NCBI RefSeq assembly: GCF_900186125.1
Contig: NZ_FYBQ01000001.1
Span: 459,622-523,621 of the forward strand
DNA: 64,000 nt
Origin: Listeria goaensis
Lineage (GTDB): Bacteria > Bacillota > Bacilli > Lactobacillales > Listeriaceae
Direction: 5' to 3'
The notes beneath the pieces are model-generated. The model was given only the letters and a program-made list of their open reading frames with translations. It made no database searches and was not told the origin of the DNA. Shown piece after piece: positions 50,217 through 61,684 of this stretch (the stretch's first letter is position 1; each line of letters opens with the position of its first letter). The translations under genes were made by a program, and so were the position numbers.

Positions 50217-51680
50217 CTATTCCTGTTTCGTTAAAATCGTTTTTGGATTCATTCGTAAAATCGCAGCAGCAGGTAGCAGTACCGAAATGAAAGCAATTCC
50301 TACGCCAATTCCGCCCATCTTCAACATATCCGCTAGCGTTACTTGAATGTCCAGTTCTTTAATTTCTTCGGTGTTTTGCGTCAAGCTTGAAAAACCGCCG
50401 CTCATCATGCCACCGCCAGGTCCGCCGCTTGGACCACGATTTCCATTTTGTTCTGTCGTTGTTTGCGCCGTCTCATTTTGCTGCGAAAGCAATTGGTTGC
50501 CGGCAATTTGGGCAACGTAGTGACTACTAAATCCTGCCAGCATAAATGAAATTAGCGCAACTGTTAAAATTTCCACGAAAAACTGCCCGACGAGTTTCAT
50601 TCTATTTTCGCCAATAGCTAGTAAAACGCCCATTTCATATTTGCGTTCACGTACTTGCATCATCACGAGTAAAGCTAAAATTAACGCGCCCGCAATTGTC
50701 ACAATATAGACGACATTTTTTGAAAACGAAGCCACATTGTTAATAGGGCCAATCATTTGTTGGTAAAGCGCATCATTTGCGTCCAATTTAAATGTATCCC
50801 AATCAATTGAATCCACTTGTTTCGCTTGTTTTTCAAAGCTTGAAATATTCGCGGCATCGTCCATTGTATAAACAGCCGAATCAACCGTGTCTTTATAGTC
50901 TGAGCCTTTTAACGTATTAGCGACCGTATAAGGAACATACAATTTATTGTACGGATTTAAAAATGAGAAATTGCTCGCCATATCGCTTCCAGAATCGCTC
51001 GTTTTATAGATGCCGACAATTTCAAGTTCGACCGTCGTTTCCTCATCACTCGACTGAATGCTCATTTTGTCGCCAACTTTTAAATCATTTTGTTCCGCGA
51101 GCGTCTCCTCCACTAGGACGACATTTTTGTTCGCGTCGTCACTCGTTAAAGCGCGCCCGCTTTTTAGCTCCGCTGTTCCGCCGTCAAAATCCGTTGAAGT
51201 CTGAGAATCCAACACGCCACTAATACTTAAATCTGCTTGGGTCATTTGCCGACCGCCCATTTGCGGTACATTGTTGTCGCCAGTTGAACTATCTCCAGAA
51301 GACTTTACTGGGTCGAAATCTTTCGCCAGAGCTTGCGTGCTTGAGTAATAGTTGTACGTTGCAACATGATTTAATTTCGCTAAACTTTCCGCGTTTTCTA
51401 AAGAAATTGGTGTACTTTCAAACGAAGGAGGCGTCCTTTCGCCAGAGTCACTCTCGCTCTGATTAGCTTGCTGTTGTTCCATTTGTTTCTCACGATCAAC
51501 CGTAAGTGTTACGGTCCCGCCTAGTTCTTCTTTTGCCATTTCACTTGCTTTATTTGCAGCAGATTGAATCGTAAAGCCAGCTAATATAAGTACGGAAACG
51601 ATTGTAAATATAATAAGTTGTAAGGCTCCTCGCCCTATTCTCGCTTTCATACTAAAAAATGCTCGTTTAATAAAATTCAT
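50217..51680 (-). CDS. MacB/FtsX-like ABC permease with large extracytoplasmic domain
   Basis: 487 aa from the ATG at 51680 (GGAGGAAAG site). One TM near the N-terminus, a large extracellular domain (about 45-305), then three TM helices of the FtsX fold (VYIVTIAGALILALLV, ILTVALISFMLAG and GIGVGIAFISVLLPA). A low-complexity Gln/Asn/Gly/Pro stretch (QNGNRGPSGGPGGGMM) sits in the last outside loop, and the MacB domain also carries Ser/Gly-rich inserts. Divergent from the response regulator, a common layout for antimicrobial-peptide or envelope-stress sensing modules. Confidence 0.88.
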   Translation of the reverse strand: MNFIKRAFFSMKARIGRGALQLIIFTIVSVLILAGFTIQSAANKASEMAKEELGGTVTLTVDREKQMEQQQANQSESDSGERTPPSFESTPISLENAESLAKLNHVATYNYYSSTQALAKDFDPVKSSGDSSTGDNNVPQMGGRQMTQADLSISGVLDSQTSTDFDGGTAELKSGRALTSDDANKNVVLVEETLAEQNDLKVGDKMSIQSSDEETTVELEIVGIYKTSDSGSDMASNFSFLNPYNKLYVPYTVANTLKGSDYKDTVDSAVYTMDDAANISSFEKQAKQVDSIDWDTFKLDANDALYQQMIGPINNVASFSKNVVYIVTIAGALILALLVMMQVRERKYEMGVLLAIGENRMKLVGQFFVEILTVALISFMLAGFSSHYVAQIAGNQLLSQQNETAQTTTEQNGNRGPSGGPGGGMMSGGFSSLTQNTEEIKELDIQVTLADMLKMGGIGVGIAFISVLLPAAAILRMNPKTILTKQE

Positions 51681-51729
51681 ACTTCTTTCCTCCATTCATT
51701 GCCAGTAACCCTAGATTAGTTGAAGTGTG

Positions 51730-51745
51730 TGAACTAAATATGAAC
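51730..51745. promoter_or_regulatory. Candidate response-regulator direct repeat
   Basis: TGAAC-N6-TGAAC with an 11-bp period in the divergent region between the permease and response regulator, the spacing expected for an OmpR-type dimer. Confidence 0.45.
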
Positions 51746-51770
51746 AAACTTTTAAACTTTCTGTAAATGC

Positions 51771-51799
51771 TTGCTAAATTCACTTTTTTGGGCTAATTT
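51771..51799 (+). promoter_or_regulatory. Possible promoter of the two-component system
   Basis: TTGCTA (51771-51776), 17 nt, TAATTT (51794-51799), just upstream of the GAGGAG ribosome site. Confidence 0.4.
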
Positions 51800-51822
51800 T
51801 ATTGTATGAGGAGTGGATTCAA

Positions 51823-52512
51823 GTGAGACTATTAATGATTGAAGATAACGAAAGTGTCTGCCAGATGATTGAAATGTTTTTTATGAAAGAAAATATTGAA
51901 GCAACTTTTAAACATGACGGCAAACTGGGCTATGAAACTTTTTTAAAAGAAGATTTTGATATGATTATTATCGACCTCATGCTGCCTAGTATGGACGGCA
52001 TGACGATATGTAAGAAAATCCGCGAAACGAGCGATGTGCCGATTATTATTTTAACTGCGAAAGAATCAGAATCCGACCAAGTTTTAGGGCTTGAAATTGG
52101 CGCCGATGATTATGTGACCAAGCCGTTTAGTCCGCTCACACTAATGGCGCGAATTAAAGCTGTTGCTCGGCGTGGCCATTCTGGGTCTGGTTCCGCAAGT
52201 GAAAATGCCTCCATTTTACAGACAACTTATTTTAAAATTAGCAAAACGACACGGGAAGTCTTTTACGGCGACAAACTTTTAGAATCGCTTACACCAAAAG
52301 AGTTCGATTTGCTTTACTTCTTAATGCAACACCCGCGTCAAGTCTTCTCAAGAGAACAGCTTTTAGAACGCGTTTGGGGCTACCAATTTTATGGCGATGA
52401 ACGGACGGTCGATGTGCACATTAAACGTCTTCGTCAAAAAATTGCGACGGAAAACCACCCTTTCCTCCATACTGTGTGGGGTGTCGGGTATAAATTCGAT
52501 GAAACGGAATGA
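51823..52512 (+). CDS. OmpR-family response regulator, GTG start
   Basis: Receiver domain with phospho-acceptor Asp51 (IIIDLMLPSMDG), TAKE Thr region and VTKPFS Lys; C-terminal winged helix (about 135-229) with TPKEFDLLYFL and RTVDVHIKRLRQKI. GTG at 51823 has GAGGAG 9 nt upstream and gives 229 aa starting MRLLMIEDN. It overlaps the kinase gene by 4 nt. It probably controls the divergent ABC genes. Confidence 0.95.
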   Translation: MRLLMIEDNESVCQMIEMFFMKENIEATFKHDGKLGYETFLKEDFDMIIIDLMLPSMDGMTICKKIRETSDVPIIILTAKESESDQVLGLEIGADDYVTKPFSPLTLMARIKAVARRGHSGSGSASENASILQTTYFKISKTTREVFYGDKLLESLTPKEFDLLYFLMQHPRQVFSREQLLERVWGYQFYGDERTVDVHIKRLRQKIATENHPFLHTVWGVGYKFDETE

Positions 52513-53945
52513 TAAACGTGAAATTTAAATATATGTATCAATTGTTTTTAACGCAATTTGTCATTCTCCTTATTGCTTGTTTAATGATTGGCTTGTCCGT
52601 TTCACACTTTTTAAAAGACTATTTTTTTGAGGAACAAGTGGGTGTTTTATCGAAATACGGGGATACGATTTCAAATGATATTAAATACGCGCCGGGAAAT
52701 CAGACGGTTTCTGTATTAAATTCCTATCAGCGGATTTTAGATGTGAATAATATTCACTATACGATTATGAACAACGACAACCAAACCATTTATCCAGACA
52801 CTAGTCGACCTCTTCCACCAGATTTCAAAATTTCAGACGCGGACATGGAAAAACTGAAAAAAGGTGAAACCGTCACGATAAAAGTGGACAATCGTTTTAA
52901 TCAAGAAATGTCTGTTGTCTATGTGCCGATTATGAACGGCGACACCTATCTTGGTGCGGTGATTTTAAATGCGCCGATTAGCGGAACGGAGAAAGTAATT
53001 GGCACGATTAACCAGTACATGTTTTATACGATTCTCATTTCGATTGCGGTCGCTTTAATTTTAAGCTTGCTCATGTCAAAATTTCAGGTGAATCGAATTA
53101 ACAAATTGCGTGATGCAACGAAGCGTGTCACGCGTGGTGATTACGAGACGCGGCTTAAGGAAAACTCGTTTGATGAAATCGGCGAACTAGCTCACGATTT
53201 TAATAAGATGACGGAAAACTTGGCAGAATCGCGCGAGGAAATTGAACGGCAAGAACGGCGCAGGCAGCAATTCATTGCGGACGTTTCTCATGAAATGCGC
53301 ACGCCACTAACAACCATCAGTGGACTTACGGAAGGTCTTGTCAATGATATTATTCCGCTGAGCGAAACAAATCGTGCGGTTCAGTTGATTGATACGGAGG
53401 CAAAACGGCTCACGAAACTTGTCAATGAAAACTTGGATTATGAACGCATTCAAGCGAATAAAATCGTTTTATACCAAACAAAATTCGGTGTTCATTCCTT
53501 TTTCGATTTGCTTAGTGAACAGTTAGAGCCTTTAGCCAGCAAGAAAAATGACAAACTGGTGGTCGAAGCTCCGCTCGATTTAGAGGTCTATGCGGATTAC
53601 GACCGGCTGACGCAAATTGTGATGAACATTGTGAAAAATAGCATTCAGTTTACGGAAAATGGTACCATCACGCTTCGCGGCTTCCAAGATTATAAGGAAA
53701 CGATTTTGCAAATCCAAGATACGGGGATTGGTATGAATACAGACGAACTCGAGCAAATTTGGGAACGATTTTATAAGGCGGATATTTCACGGACGAATAC
53801 GGCATTCGGGGAATCTGGCATTGGGCTTTCGATTGTGAAGCAACTTGTGGAGAATCACGGAGGTACTGTTGAAGCAGAAAGTTCGCCAGGTGCCGGAGCG
53901 ACATTTACGATTCGATTGCCGTTTTATCGAGATAATGATGTATAG
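52509..53945 (+). CDS. Sensor histidine kinase (HAMP, HisKA, HATPase)
   Basis: 478 aa: TM1 (about 10-32), extracellular PAS/Cache-like domain (about 35-168) with VYVPIMNGDTYLGAV, TM2 (about 170-190), HAMP (190-245), phospho-His261 in DVSHEMRTPL, and an ATPase domain with NIVKNSIQFT, DTGIGM and GIGLSIVK. Coupled to the regulator by ATGA overlap. The large outer domain suggests direct ligand sensing rather than a transporter-dependent intramembrane sensor. Confidence 0.95.
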   Translation: MINVKFKYMYQLFLTQFVILLIACLMIGLSVSHFLKDYFFEEQVGVLSKYGDTISNDIKYAPGNQTVSVLNSYQRILDVNNIHYTIMNNDNQTIYPDTSRPLPPDFKISDADMEKLKKGETVTIKVDNRFNQEMSVVYVPIMNGDTYLGAVILNAPISGTEKVIGTINQYMFYTILISIAVALILSLLMSKFQVNRINKLRDATKRVTRGDYETRLKENSFDEIGELAHDFNKMTENLAESREEIERQERRRQQFIADVSHEMRTPLTTISGLTEGLVNDIIPLSETNRAVQLIDTEAKRLTKLVNENLDYERIQANKIVLYQTKFGVHSFFDLLSEQLEPLASKKNDKLVVEAPLDLEVYADYDRLTQIVMNIVKNSIQFTENGTITLRGFQDYKETILQIQDTGIGMNTDELEQIWERFYKADISRTNTAFGESGIGLSIVKQLVENHGGTVEAESSPGAGATFTIRLPFYRDNDV

Positions 53946-53979
53946 AAAACAGCTTTTTCTACAGAAAAAGCTGTTTTAT
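53946..53979 (+). terminator. Terminator of the two-component operon
   Basis: Perfect 14-bp stem AAAACAGCTTTTTC with its complement and a 3' T-run. Confidence 0.92.
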
Positions 53980-53991
53980 TATATTTTATAA

Positions 53992-54020
53992 TTGCTCTAT
54001 TCGGTTGAAAGTGCTAATAT
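53992..54020 (+). promoter_or_regulatory. Promoter of the fic gene
   Basis: TTGCTC (53992-53997), 17 nt, TAATAT (54015-54020) with TGC directly before (extended -10). Its position rules out translation from the TTG at 53992. Confidence 0.7.
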
Positions 54021-54042
54021 TAACAAAAAGGAGCTGTTTCTA

Positions 54043-55269
54043 TTGGATAAATATTACCCTTTAAAAAATATACGTTATATGGAAAATGAAAAAGCTCAAT
54101 TAGAGGAATTTCAAAGGCGTATTTCCAGCTTTTCAACCTATACAACCGGAATAGAAATCAAACCAATGGATAATGGTAAACCGATGTCGCATCAGGAAGC
54201 GCTTTTTATTGTGAATATTCCTGAGTTAGCTAAAATAAATGAAGAAGTAATCGAAAATAGCAAAGCCATACAACTTTTAATAAAAGATATGCCTCCTATT
54301 TCTGTAAGGAAATTCATGGAGAATATATTAATTAATGAATTGCAAAGCACTAATGAAGTTGAAGGCGTTCATAGTTCTAAAAAAGAGCTCGCTGAAATTT
54401 TGGCGGATATTGAAAAAGGAAATAAAATAAGTCACAAAAGATTCTTTGGTCTCGTTCAGTTGTATAATCGCATAGAAGAGGATGAAAAAATAACGAAAGT
54501 GGAGGATTTTAGGAGCATCTATGATAAACTTGTCGCAAATGAGATCAAGAAAGATGACCAGCCTGATGGGGATATGTTTAGAAAAGAAATTGTTTTCGTT
54601 AAAGATGGCATGAAGGTACGGCATACTGGTGTGACTCCAGAATATGAAATCTTTTTACATCTTGCTAAACTATTACAACTGAATGAAAATGACATGCCCG
54701 ATTTATACAAATATCTCATTGGACACTACCTTTTTGAATATATTCACCCATTTTATGATGGAAATGGTAGGCTGGGTAGATATATACTATGTAAGAACTT
54801 GCAGAAAAAGTTAGGGCCACATAGCGCATTCACCTTTTCATACATGATTAACCGAAATCGCTCTGACTATTACCAAGCTTTTGAGGAAGCTTCTTCATTT
54901 ATGAATAAAGGTGAAATGACCTTTTTCGTGCTCGCCATGTTAAAATTAATTCGAAAAGGGCAAATGTCTATTTTGACTGATTTACAAGAAAAAAATGCTT
55001 TACTCTACTCCATGCTAGAACAATTAAAAACAGTCACTAGCGATGCGCTAGAGTATGAATTATTAGGATTTCTTACGCAAAGCTATCTTTTCCAGTCGCA
55101 ATACAATCAAATTACAGCACCTGAATTAGAAGCATTGTTAAAAATTGGTAGAAGAAAGTTAAACGCTCAATTTGAGAAACTTGAGCAACAAAACATCATT
55201 ACTAAAATTAAAAAGAATCCTGTTATCTACACATTAAATAAAAATTTCGTTGACACACTTTTTAGGTAA
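54043..55269 (+). CDS. Fic-domain AMP-transferase with N-terminal autoinhibitory motif and C-terminal winged helix, TTG start
   Basis: The TTG at 54043 has AAGGAG at 9-nt spacing, giving 408 aa. The Fic catalytic loop HPFYDGNGR (235-243) is complete, with the catalytic His235, so AMP transfer from ATP is expected. TNEVEG (103-108) fits the (S/T)xxxE(G/N) inhibitory helix motif placed N-terminal to the Fic core (class II). The last 70 residues (GRRKLNAQFEKLEQQNIITKI) look like a winged helix, common in Fic proteins of this architecture. Target unknown. It lies alone between the two-component genes and recD2 with its own promoter and terminator, indicating an accessory insertion. Confidence 0.88.
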   Translation: MDKYYPLKNIRYMENEKAQLEEFQRRISSFSTYTTGIEIKPMDNGKPMSHQEALFIVNIPELAKINEEVIENSKAIQLLIKDMPPISVRKFMENILINELQSTNEVEGVHSSKKELAEILADIEKGNKISHKRFFGLVQLYNRIEEDEKITKVEDFRSIYDKLVANEIKKDDQPDGDMFRKEIVFVKDGMKVRHTGVTPEYEIFLHLAKLLQLNENDMPDLYKYLIGHYLFEYIHPFYDGNGRLGRYILCKNLQKKLGPHSAFTFSYMINRNRSDYYQAFEEASSFMNKGEMTFFVLAMLKLIRKGQMSILTDLQEKNALLYSMLEQLKTVTSDALEYELLGFLTQSYLFQSQYNQITAPELEALLKIGRRKLNAQFEKLEQQNIITKIKKNPVIYTLNKNFVDTLFR

Positions 55270-55281
55270 TAAGCTTTAAAT

Positions 55282-55346
55282 AAAAAAAGCATACATCCAG
55301 TAAAATCCATTTTTAAATGGCCTGATTACTGAATGTATGCTTTTTT
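55282..55346. terminator. Bidirectional terminator between fic and recD2
   Basis: AAAAAAGCATACAT with its complement flank a loop that contains a second CCATTT/AAATGG hairpin; T-runs on both strands. Confidence 0.88.
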
Positions 55347-57739
55347 CATGCTGACATAAACGTATATGGTGTCACATCGTCCATTCCAATCATTGGATCA
55401 ATTTCTGCCATATTCTCTTCCGTAAGCCGCTTCACGCTGCTCACAAGTTCAAGCGCCTCGTCAGATGTTAATCGTTCCAAAAGCGTCGTTTGTCGCTCTG
55501 TTTCATCCGTTCGCTCAATCCCCATTCGAAATGCGTCTTCCTCGCCGCATAAAATAAGAAATTGCTTGCTTCGCGTCACGCCCGTGTAAAGCAAATCGCG
55601 CCTAAGCATGCGGTAATAGCTGCGCACAACTGGCATAATCACAATTGGGAATTCGCTCCCCTGGGCTTTATGAATCGAGCAGCAGTACGCGTGCGTCAAT
55701 TGATTGAATTCTTGGCGATAATACGTCACTTCCGTTTGATCAAACTGTACGACAATCATATCTTGATTTTCCGTATTTTCCTTTGCGTACATAATCGAAA
55801 CCACTTCACCAATATCGCCGTTAAACACATTTTTTTCGGGCTGGTTGACCAGTTGAAGCACTTTGTCGTGCACACGGTACTTTATATCCCCGAAAGTCAG
55901 TTCCTTTCTTTTCCCCGTATCGTTAGGGTTGAAAATCTCTTGCAAGTTTTTATTTAGCACATTTATACCCGCAGGCCCTCTGTACATGGGGGCTAAAACT
56001 TGGATGTCCTTCGCGCGAAACCCTTTTGATTTTGCGTTTTGCACAACCTGTTCCACGACGTCAGCGATTTGGTTGACGTGGCAATGGAAAAACGAGCGAT
56101 CCTTGCGATTTTTTGCGAAGTCTTGCGGCAAGAAGCCTTCCCGAATATCATGCGCCATTTCGATTATCGAAGAGCCGTCCTCTTGACGATAAATATCCGT
56201 TAATTCCACTGTAGGAATCACTTTCGATTCTAAAATGTCTTTTAACACTTGCCCCGGCCCAACAGATGGCAACTGATCTTTATCGCCAACTAAAATGACT
56301 TGAATGTGACTAGGAAGCGCGCGGAACAATTGGTTCGCAAGCCAAATATCCACCATCGACATCTCGTCGACAATTAAGAGCCGCCCATCAATTAAGCGCT
56401 CCGAATCATCGTCCATCTGCTCCTGCCCATTCATGCCGAGCAAGCGGTGAATCGTCATCGCCGGGAGACCAGTTGACTCACTCATTCGTTTCGCTGCCCG
56501 TCCAGTTGGTGCCGCGAGCAAAATCGGAAATTTGTTCCCATCTTTGTACGCATGCGGATCAAGACTTACGCCGTTTAATTCGCTGTAAAGCTCCACAATG
56601 CCCTTAATAACCGTCGTCTTCCCTGTTCCCGGTCCACCCGTCAAAACGAGCATGGGCGACTCGAGCGCCGTTTGAAGCGCCTCTTTTTGCGATTCCCCGT
56701 AGGACACATTGATGCGCTCCTCCAAATCGCCTAGCGCAAGCAAAAATTCCGACTCTGGAAATTGTTCCGCATATTCAGACTGGCCCATAAGTCGTTTGAC
56801 ATGGTGCGCCAAACCATTTTCAGCAAAATATAAAGACGGCATATAAACGCGCGAATTTTCAATAATGATTTTATCGCTATCACTTAAGTATTCAATTTCG
56901 CGCTCCACGTTTTCCTCGTGAATCGGTAACGGGTCGCTTTCTTCAAGCAAACTTTGCGCCGCACGAATTAAGTCCGCACGTTCCAAATATACGTCACCAT
57001 TTCGAATTGATTCCGTATCAATTACGTACAATAAGCCGGCGCGAATTCGTTCCGGATGTTCCCCGCCAAGACCAAGTTTCCTCCCCAAATCGTCTGCCCG
57101 CTGGAAACCAATCCCTTTTACGTCTTCAATCAACTTATACGGACTTTGTTCCAAAATAGTTAACGCATTCTCTTTATACACTTGAAAAATTTTCATCGAA
57201 AGTTGCGGACCAAAACCATATTCATTTAAGCCAATCATAACATGCTCTAAGCCTTGATTTTCCCGCAACGTTGCAATCAGCGTATCCGCCGTATTTTTAG
57301 GAAGTTTTGGCACATCAGAAAGCCTATCTGGATCCGCCATCATAATCGAAATCGCGTCTTCCCCGAGCACCTCGACAATGTTTTCCGCCGTTTTCTTCCC
57401 AACACCTTTAAACAGCTCGCCTGATAAATATTGAACGATGCCCGCTTTCGTCTGCGGCATCTCTTTTCGAAATTTTTCCGCCTTAAATTGCTCCCCAAAC
57501 TTCGCATGTTCCGTGATTTTCCCGTAAAACATGTACACTTCCTGCTCATGCAGTTTCGGGAAAACACCCGTCACAATAATATCCTTTTCATCCCAAGTCG
57601 TATTCGTTTCCTTCACAAGCAAGCGCACAACCGAAAATAAATTGTCCGGGTTATGAAAAATCGTCGACAGCACCGTGCCCTTCATAAACCACTCTTCATT
57701 TTCTGGTTGAAAAAGCGCAAGCGATTCCTGTGTCGCCAT
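55346..57739 (-). CDS. recD2: ATP-dependent 5'-3' DNA helicase RecD2
   Basis: SF1B helicase acting in repair and replication-fork maintenance. The ATG at 57739 (GGGGTG site) gives 797 aa starting MATQESLALFQ. An N-terminal RecD2-specific region with a helix-hairpin-helix array (about 90-230), then Walker A GGPGTGKTT, IVDEMSMVD, VGDKDQLPSVGPG and the C-terminal THAYCCSIHKAQGSEFP motif VI region. The longer frame upstream overlaps the TPR gene and is not used. Confidence 0.94.
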   Translation of the reverse strand: MATQESLALFQPENEEWFMKGTVLSTIFHNPDNLFSVVRLLVKETNTTWDEKDIIVTGVFPKLHEQEVYMFYGKITEHAKFGEQFKAEKFRKEMPQTKAGIVQYLSGELFKGVGKKTAENIVEVLGEDAISIMMADPDRLSDVPKLPKNTADTLIATLRENQGLEHVMIGLNEYGFGPQLSMKIFQVYKENALTILEQSPYKLIEDVKGIGFQRADDLGRKLGLGGEHPERIRAGLLYVIDTESIRNGDVYLERADLIRAAQSLLEESDPLPIHEENVEREIEYLSDSDKIIIENSRVYMPSLYFAENGLAHHVKRLMGQSEYAEQFPESEFLLALGDLEERINVSYGESQKEALQTALESPMLVLTGGPGTGKTTVIKGIVELYSELNGVSLDPHAYKDGNKFPILLAAPTGRAAKRMSESTGLPAMTIHRLLGMNGQEQMDDDSERLIDGRLLIVDEMSMVDIWLANQLFRALPSHIQVILVGDKDQLPSVGPGQVLKDILESKVIPTVELTDIYRQEDGSSIIEMAHDIREGFLPQDFAKNRKDRSFFHCHVNQIADVVEQVVQNAKSKGFRAKDIQVLAPMYRGPAGINVLNKNLQEIFNPNDTGKRKELTFGDIKYRVHDKVLQLVNQPEKNVFNGDIGEVVSIMYAKENTENQDMIVVQFDQTEVTYYRQEFNQLTHAYCCSIHKAQGSEFPIVIMPVVRSYYRMLRRDLLYTGVTRSKQFLILCGEEDAFRMGIERTDETERQTTLLERLTSDEALELVSSVKRLTEENMAEIDPMIGMDDVTPYTFMSA

Positions 57740-57767
57740 ATTTTTCACCCCACTTCTGTTTAAACGC

Positions 57768-58436
57768 CTATTCCGCGTTTTCCTCCAAATCCGATATTGC
57801 GACAAGCGCGTTTTGAGCCAGCACATGATTGGCATCAGCGGCTACCGCACGCTCAAAATAATTTTTGGCGATGACAATATCGCCTTGCCAAGCCAAATAC
57901 ACCGCCCCCAAATTGTAGAGCGCATCCGCATCGTCAGGTTTTAGCGCCAGCACACGCTCCAATTGAATTTCCGCTTCTTCGTAAAGCCCTTCCTTAGCAA
58001 GCGCAATCCCGTACTGGAAAACACTTTCCGCGTCTTTCGGATTCAACTCCGTACTGCGAAGCAAATAAGCAAGTGCAAGCGAATTTTGGTCGGCATTTAC
58101 AAAACTAATTCCGAGCATGAAAAACACATCCGCATTTTCCATGCCTTGGCTGATGGCATTTTCAAAAGCCTGAATCGCTTCCCCGTAACGTTCCAACTCA
58201 AAGTATAGCGTCCCTAAACTATAATACGCCGCAGGAACTGTTGCATCTAAATCAGTAGCACGTTTAAAAAACAATTCCGCCCGCTCAAAATCATCCATCG
58301 AAAGGAGTACATTACCAAAATTAATATAGCCAACCGGATCAGTCGGGTGCTCCTCAATGACCTCCGTAAACATTTGAACAGCCTCTTCCAATTTCCCTTG
58401 CTGCATAAACTCAATACCTTGCTGATTTTTATCCAT
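57768..58436 (-). CDS. Tetratricopeptide repeat protein
   Basis: 222 residues built almost wholly from about six TPR units (for example VGYINFGNVLLSMDDFERAELFFKRA, shown in part: NFGNVL, AYYSLGTLYFE, ALYNLGAVYLA). A scaffold for protein-protein contact; partner unknown. It lies directly upstream of recD2 (28 nt) in the same direction, conserved in Listeria and Bacillus gene order as far as I recall. Confidence 0.9.
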   Translation of the reverse strand: MDKNQQGIEFMQQGKLEEAVQMFTEVIEEHPTDPVGYINFGNVLLSMDDFERAELFFKRATDLDATVPAAYYSLGTLYFELERYGEAIQAFENAISQGMENADVFFMLGISFVNADQNSLALAYLLRSTELNPKDAESVFQYGIALAKEGLYEEAEIQLERVLALKPDDADALYNLGAVYLAWQGDIVIAKNYFERAVAADANHVLAQNALVAISDLEENAE

Positions 58437-58449
58437 TTTATATCTCCTT

Positions 58450-59178
58450 CTAGTTCACAGAATTTTGAAGCCAATTCGTAATCGCTTCTGCTGTTTCAGC
58501 CGTCTGCTTTGCCGCAGAAATGCTCGCATCATGGTCTCCACTTTGTTTCCCGTATGAACCAAACTGCGCATGATTTCCGCCGTTTATGTTAAGAAAAGTC
58601 GCTTCATTTGATAAGTACTTTTTATTTTCCTCAAACTTTTTAAAGTTCAAAACGCCATCATTAGAAGCCGTTATCGATAAAACAGGCAAACCGCTTTGTT
58701 TTAAAGAACCTTTTTTATCTGGATAACTCGCCAAGAAAAATACGCCGCGTAAATCAGACGCATGCTCATGGGCAAACCTAGCCGCCATCACGCCGCCAAG
58801 TGAATGACCACCAATTACAAACTGTTCATCGGCATTTTCATTCATAATCGCCTCCGCCTTATTTTTTCCAAATACCGCGAGGTCTAAAGGCATTTCAACG
58901 ACATACGTTTTATATCCAGAATCGGCAAGCTCTTTCGCAAGCGGCGCATAACTAAGTGCATTCACAAAAGCGCCTGGATACAAAATCACGCTTGTTTTCG
59001 CCTGTTCCTTTTTCGGTTCAAAAATGAGCGTATTGTTTTCCTCAAACACATTAACGGCCTGGGTAGGATTAGCCGCCTCTTCAGCCACTTCATTTGGCGC
59101 TGTATTAAAATAAAAATAGCCCCATATGGCGAGAAGCACGACAATGACCACACTTGAAAAACCAATTATCTTTTTCAT
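58450..59178 (-). CDS. Membrane-anchored alpha/beta hydrolase
   Basis: 242 aa from the ATG at 59178 (GAGGGTGA site). An N-terminal signal anchor (about 4-24) places the hydrolase outside. The nucleophile elbow GHSLGG has Ser126; a distal GGNHAQFGSYG supplies the likely catalytic His, and TASNDGV the Asp. The substrate is unknown: lipase, esterase or a wall-related hydrolase are possible. It precedes the TPR gene by 13 nt. Confidence 0.85.
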   Translation of the reverse strand: MKKIIGFSSVVIVVLLAIWGYFYFNTAPNEVAEEAANPTQAVNVFEENNTLIFEPKKEQAKTSVILYPGAFVNALSYAPLAKELADSGYKTYVVEMPLDLAVFGKNKAEAIMNENADEQFVIGGHSLGGVMAARFAHEHASDLRGVFFLASYPDKKGSLKQSGLPVLSITASNDGVLNFKKFEENKKYLSNEATFLNINGGNHAQFGSYGKQSGDHDASISAAKQTAETAEAITNWLQNSVN

Positions 59179-59247
59179 AATCACCCTCATTTCATACGTT
59201 CGCTTCATATTTTACCATATTTTCGCCAAAAAATAACGAGATGCACA

Positions 59248-59289
59248 TAAAAAACAGGAAAGCCGCTTAACTTGCAACTTTCCCGTTCA
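59248..59289 (-). terminator. Terminator of iscS-mnmA
   Basis: AAC-G-GGAAAG opposite CTTTCC-T-GTT with a T-run, minus strand. Confidence 0.8.
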
Positions 59290-59299
59290 AAATTCTATT

Positions 59300-61578
<2,279 letters not shown>

Positions 61579-61624
61579 AGCGTATCTCTTCCTTTTTTCG
61601 GCATAACGCCTTTAATCGATTCCT

Positions 61625-61653
61625 ATTGTAACAACTATTTCTAGCGAAAGCAA
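61625..61653 (-). promoter_or_regulatory. Promoter of iscS-mnmA
   Basis: TTGCTT (61648-61653), 17 nt, TACAAT (61625-61630) with TG one base upstream (extended -10), minus strand. Confidence 0.75.
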
Positions 61654-61684
61654 CCTGACTTCCTTACAAATAGTTAGTGTCTAA

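Noticed and set aside
53992..54042. N-terminal extension of the Fic protein
   Set aside because: The first codon is the -35 box of the gene's own promoter; the TTG at 54043 has a proper ribosome site.
55863..56186. 107-codon plus-strand frame
   Set aside because: Antisense to the RecD2 helicase domain, no ribosome site.
57740..57835. 32-residue N-terminal extension of RecD2
   Set aside because: Overlaps the TPR gene, basic and low quality; the ATG at 57739 has a ribosome site.
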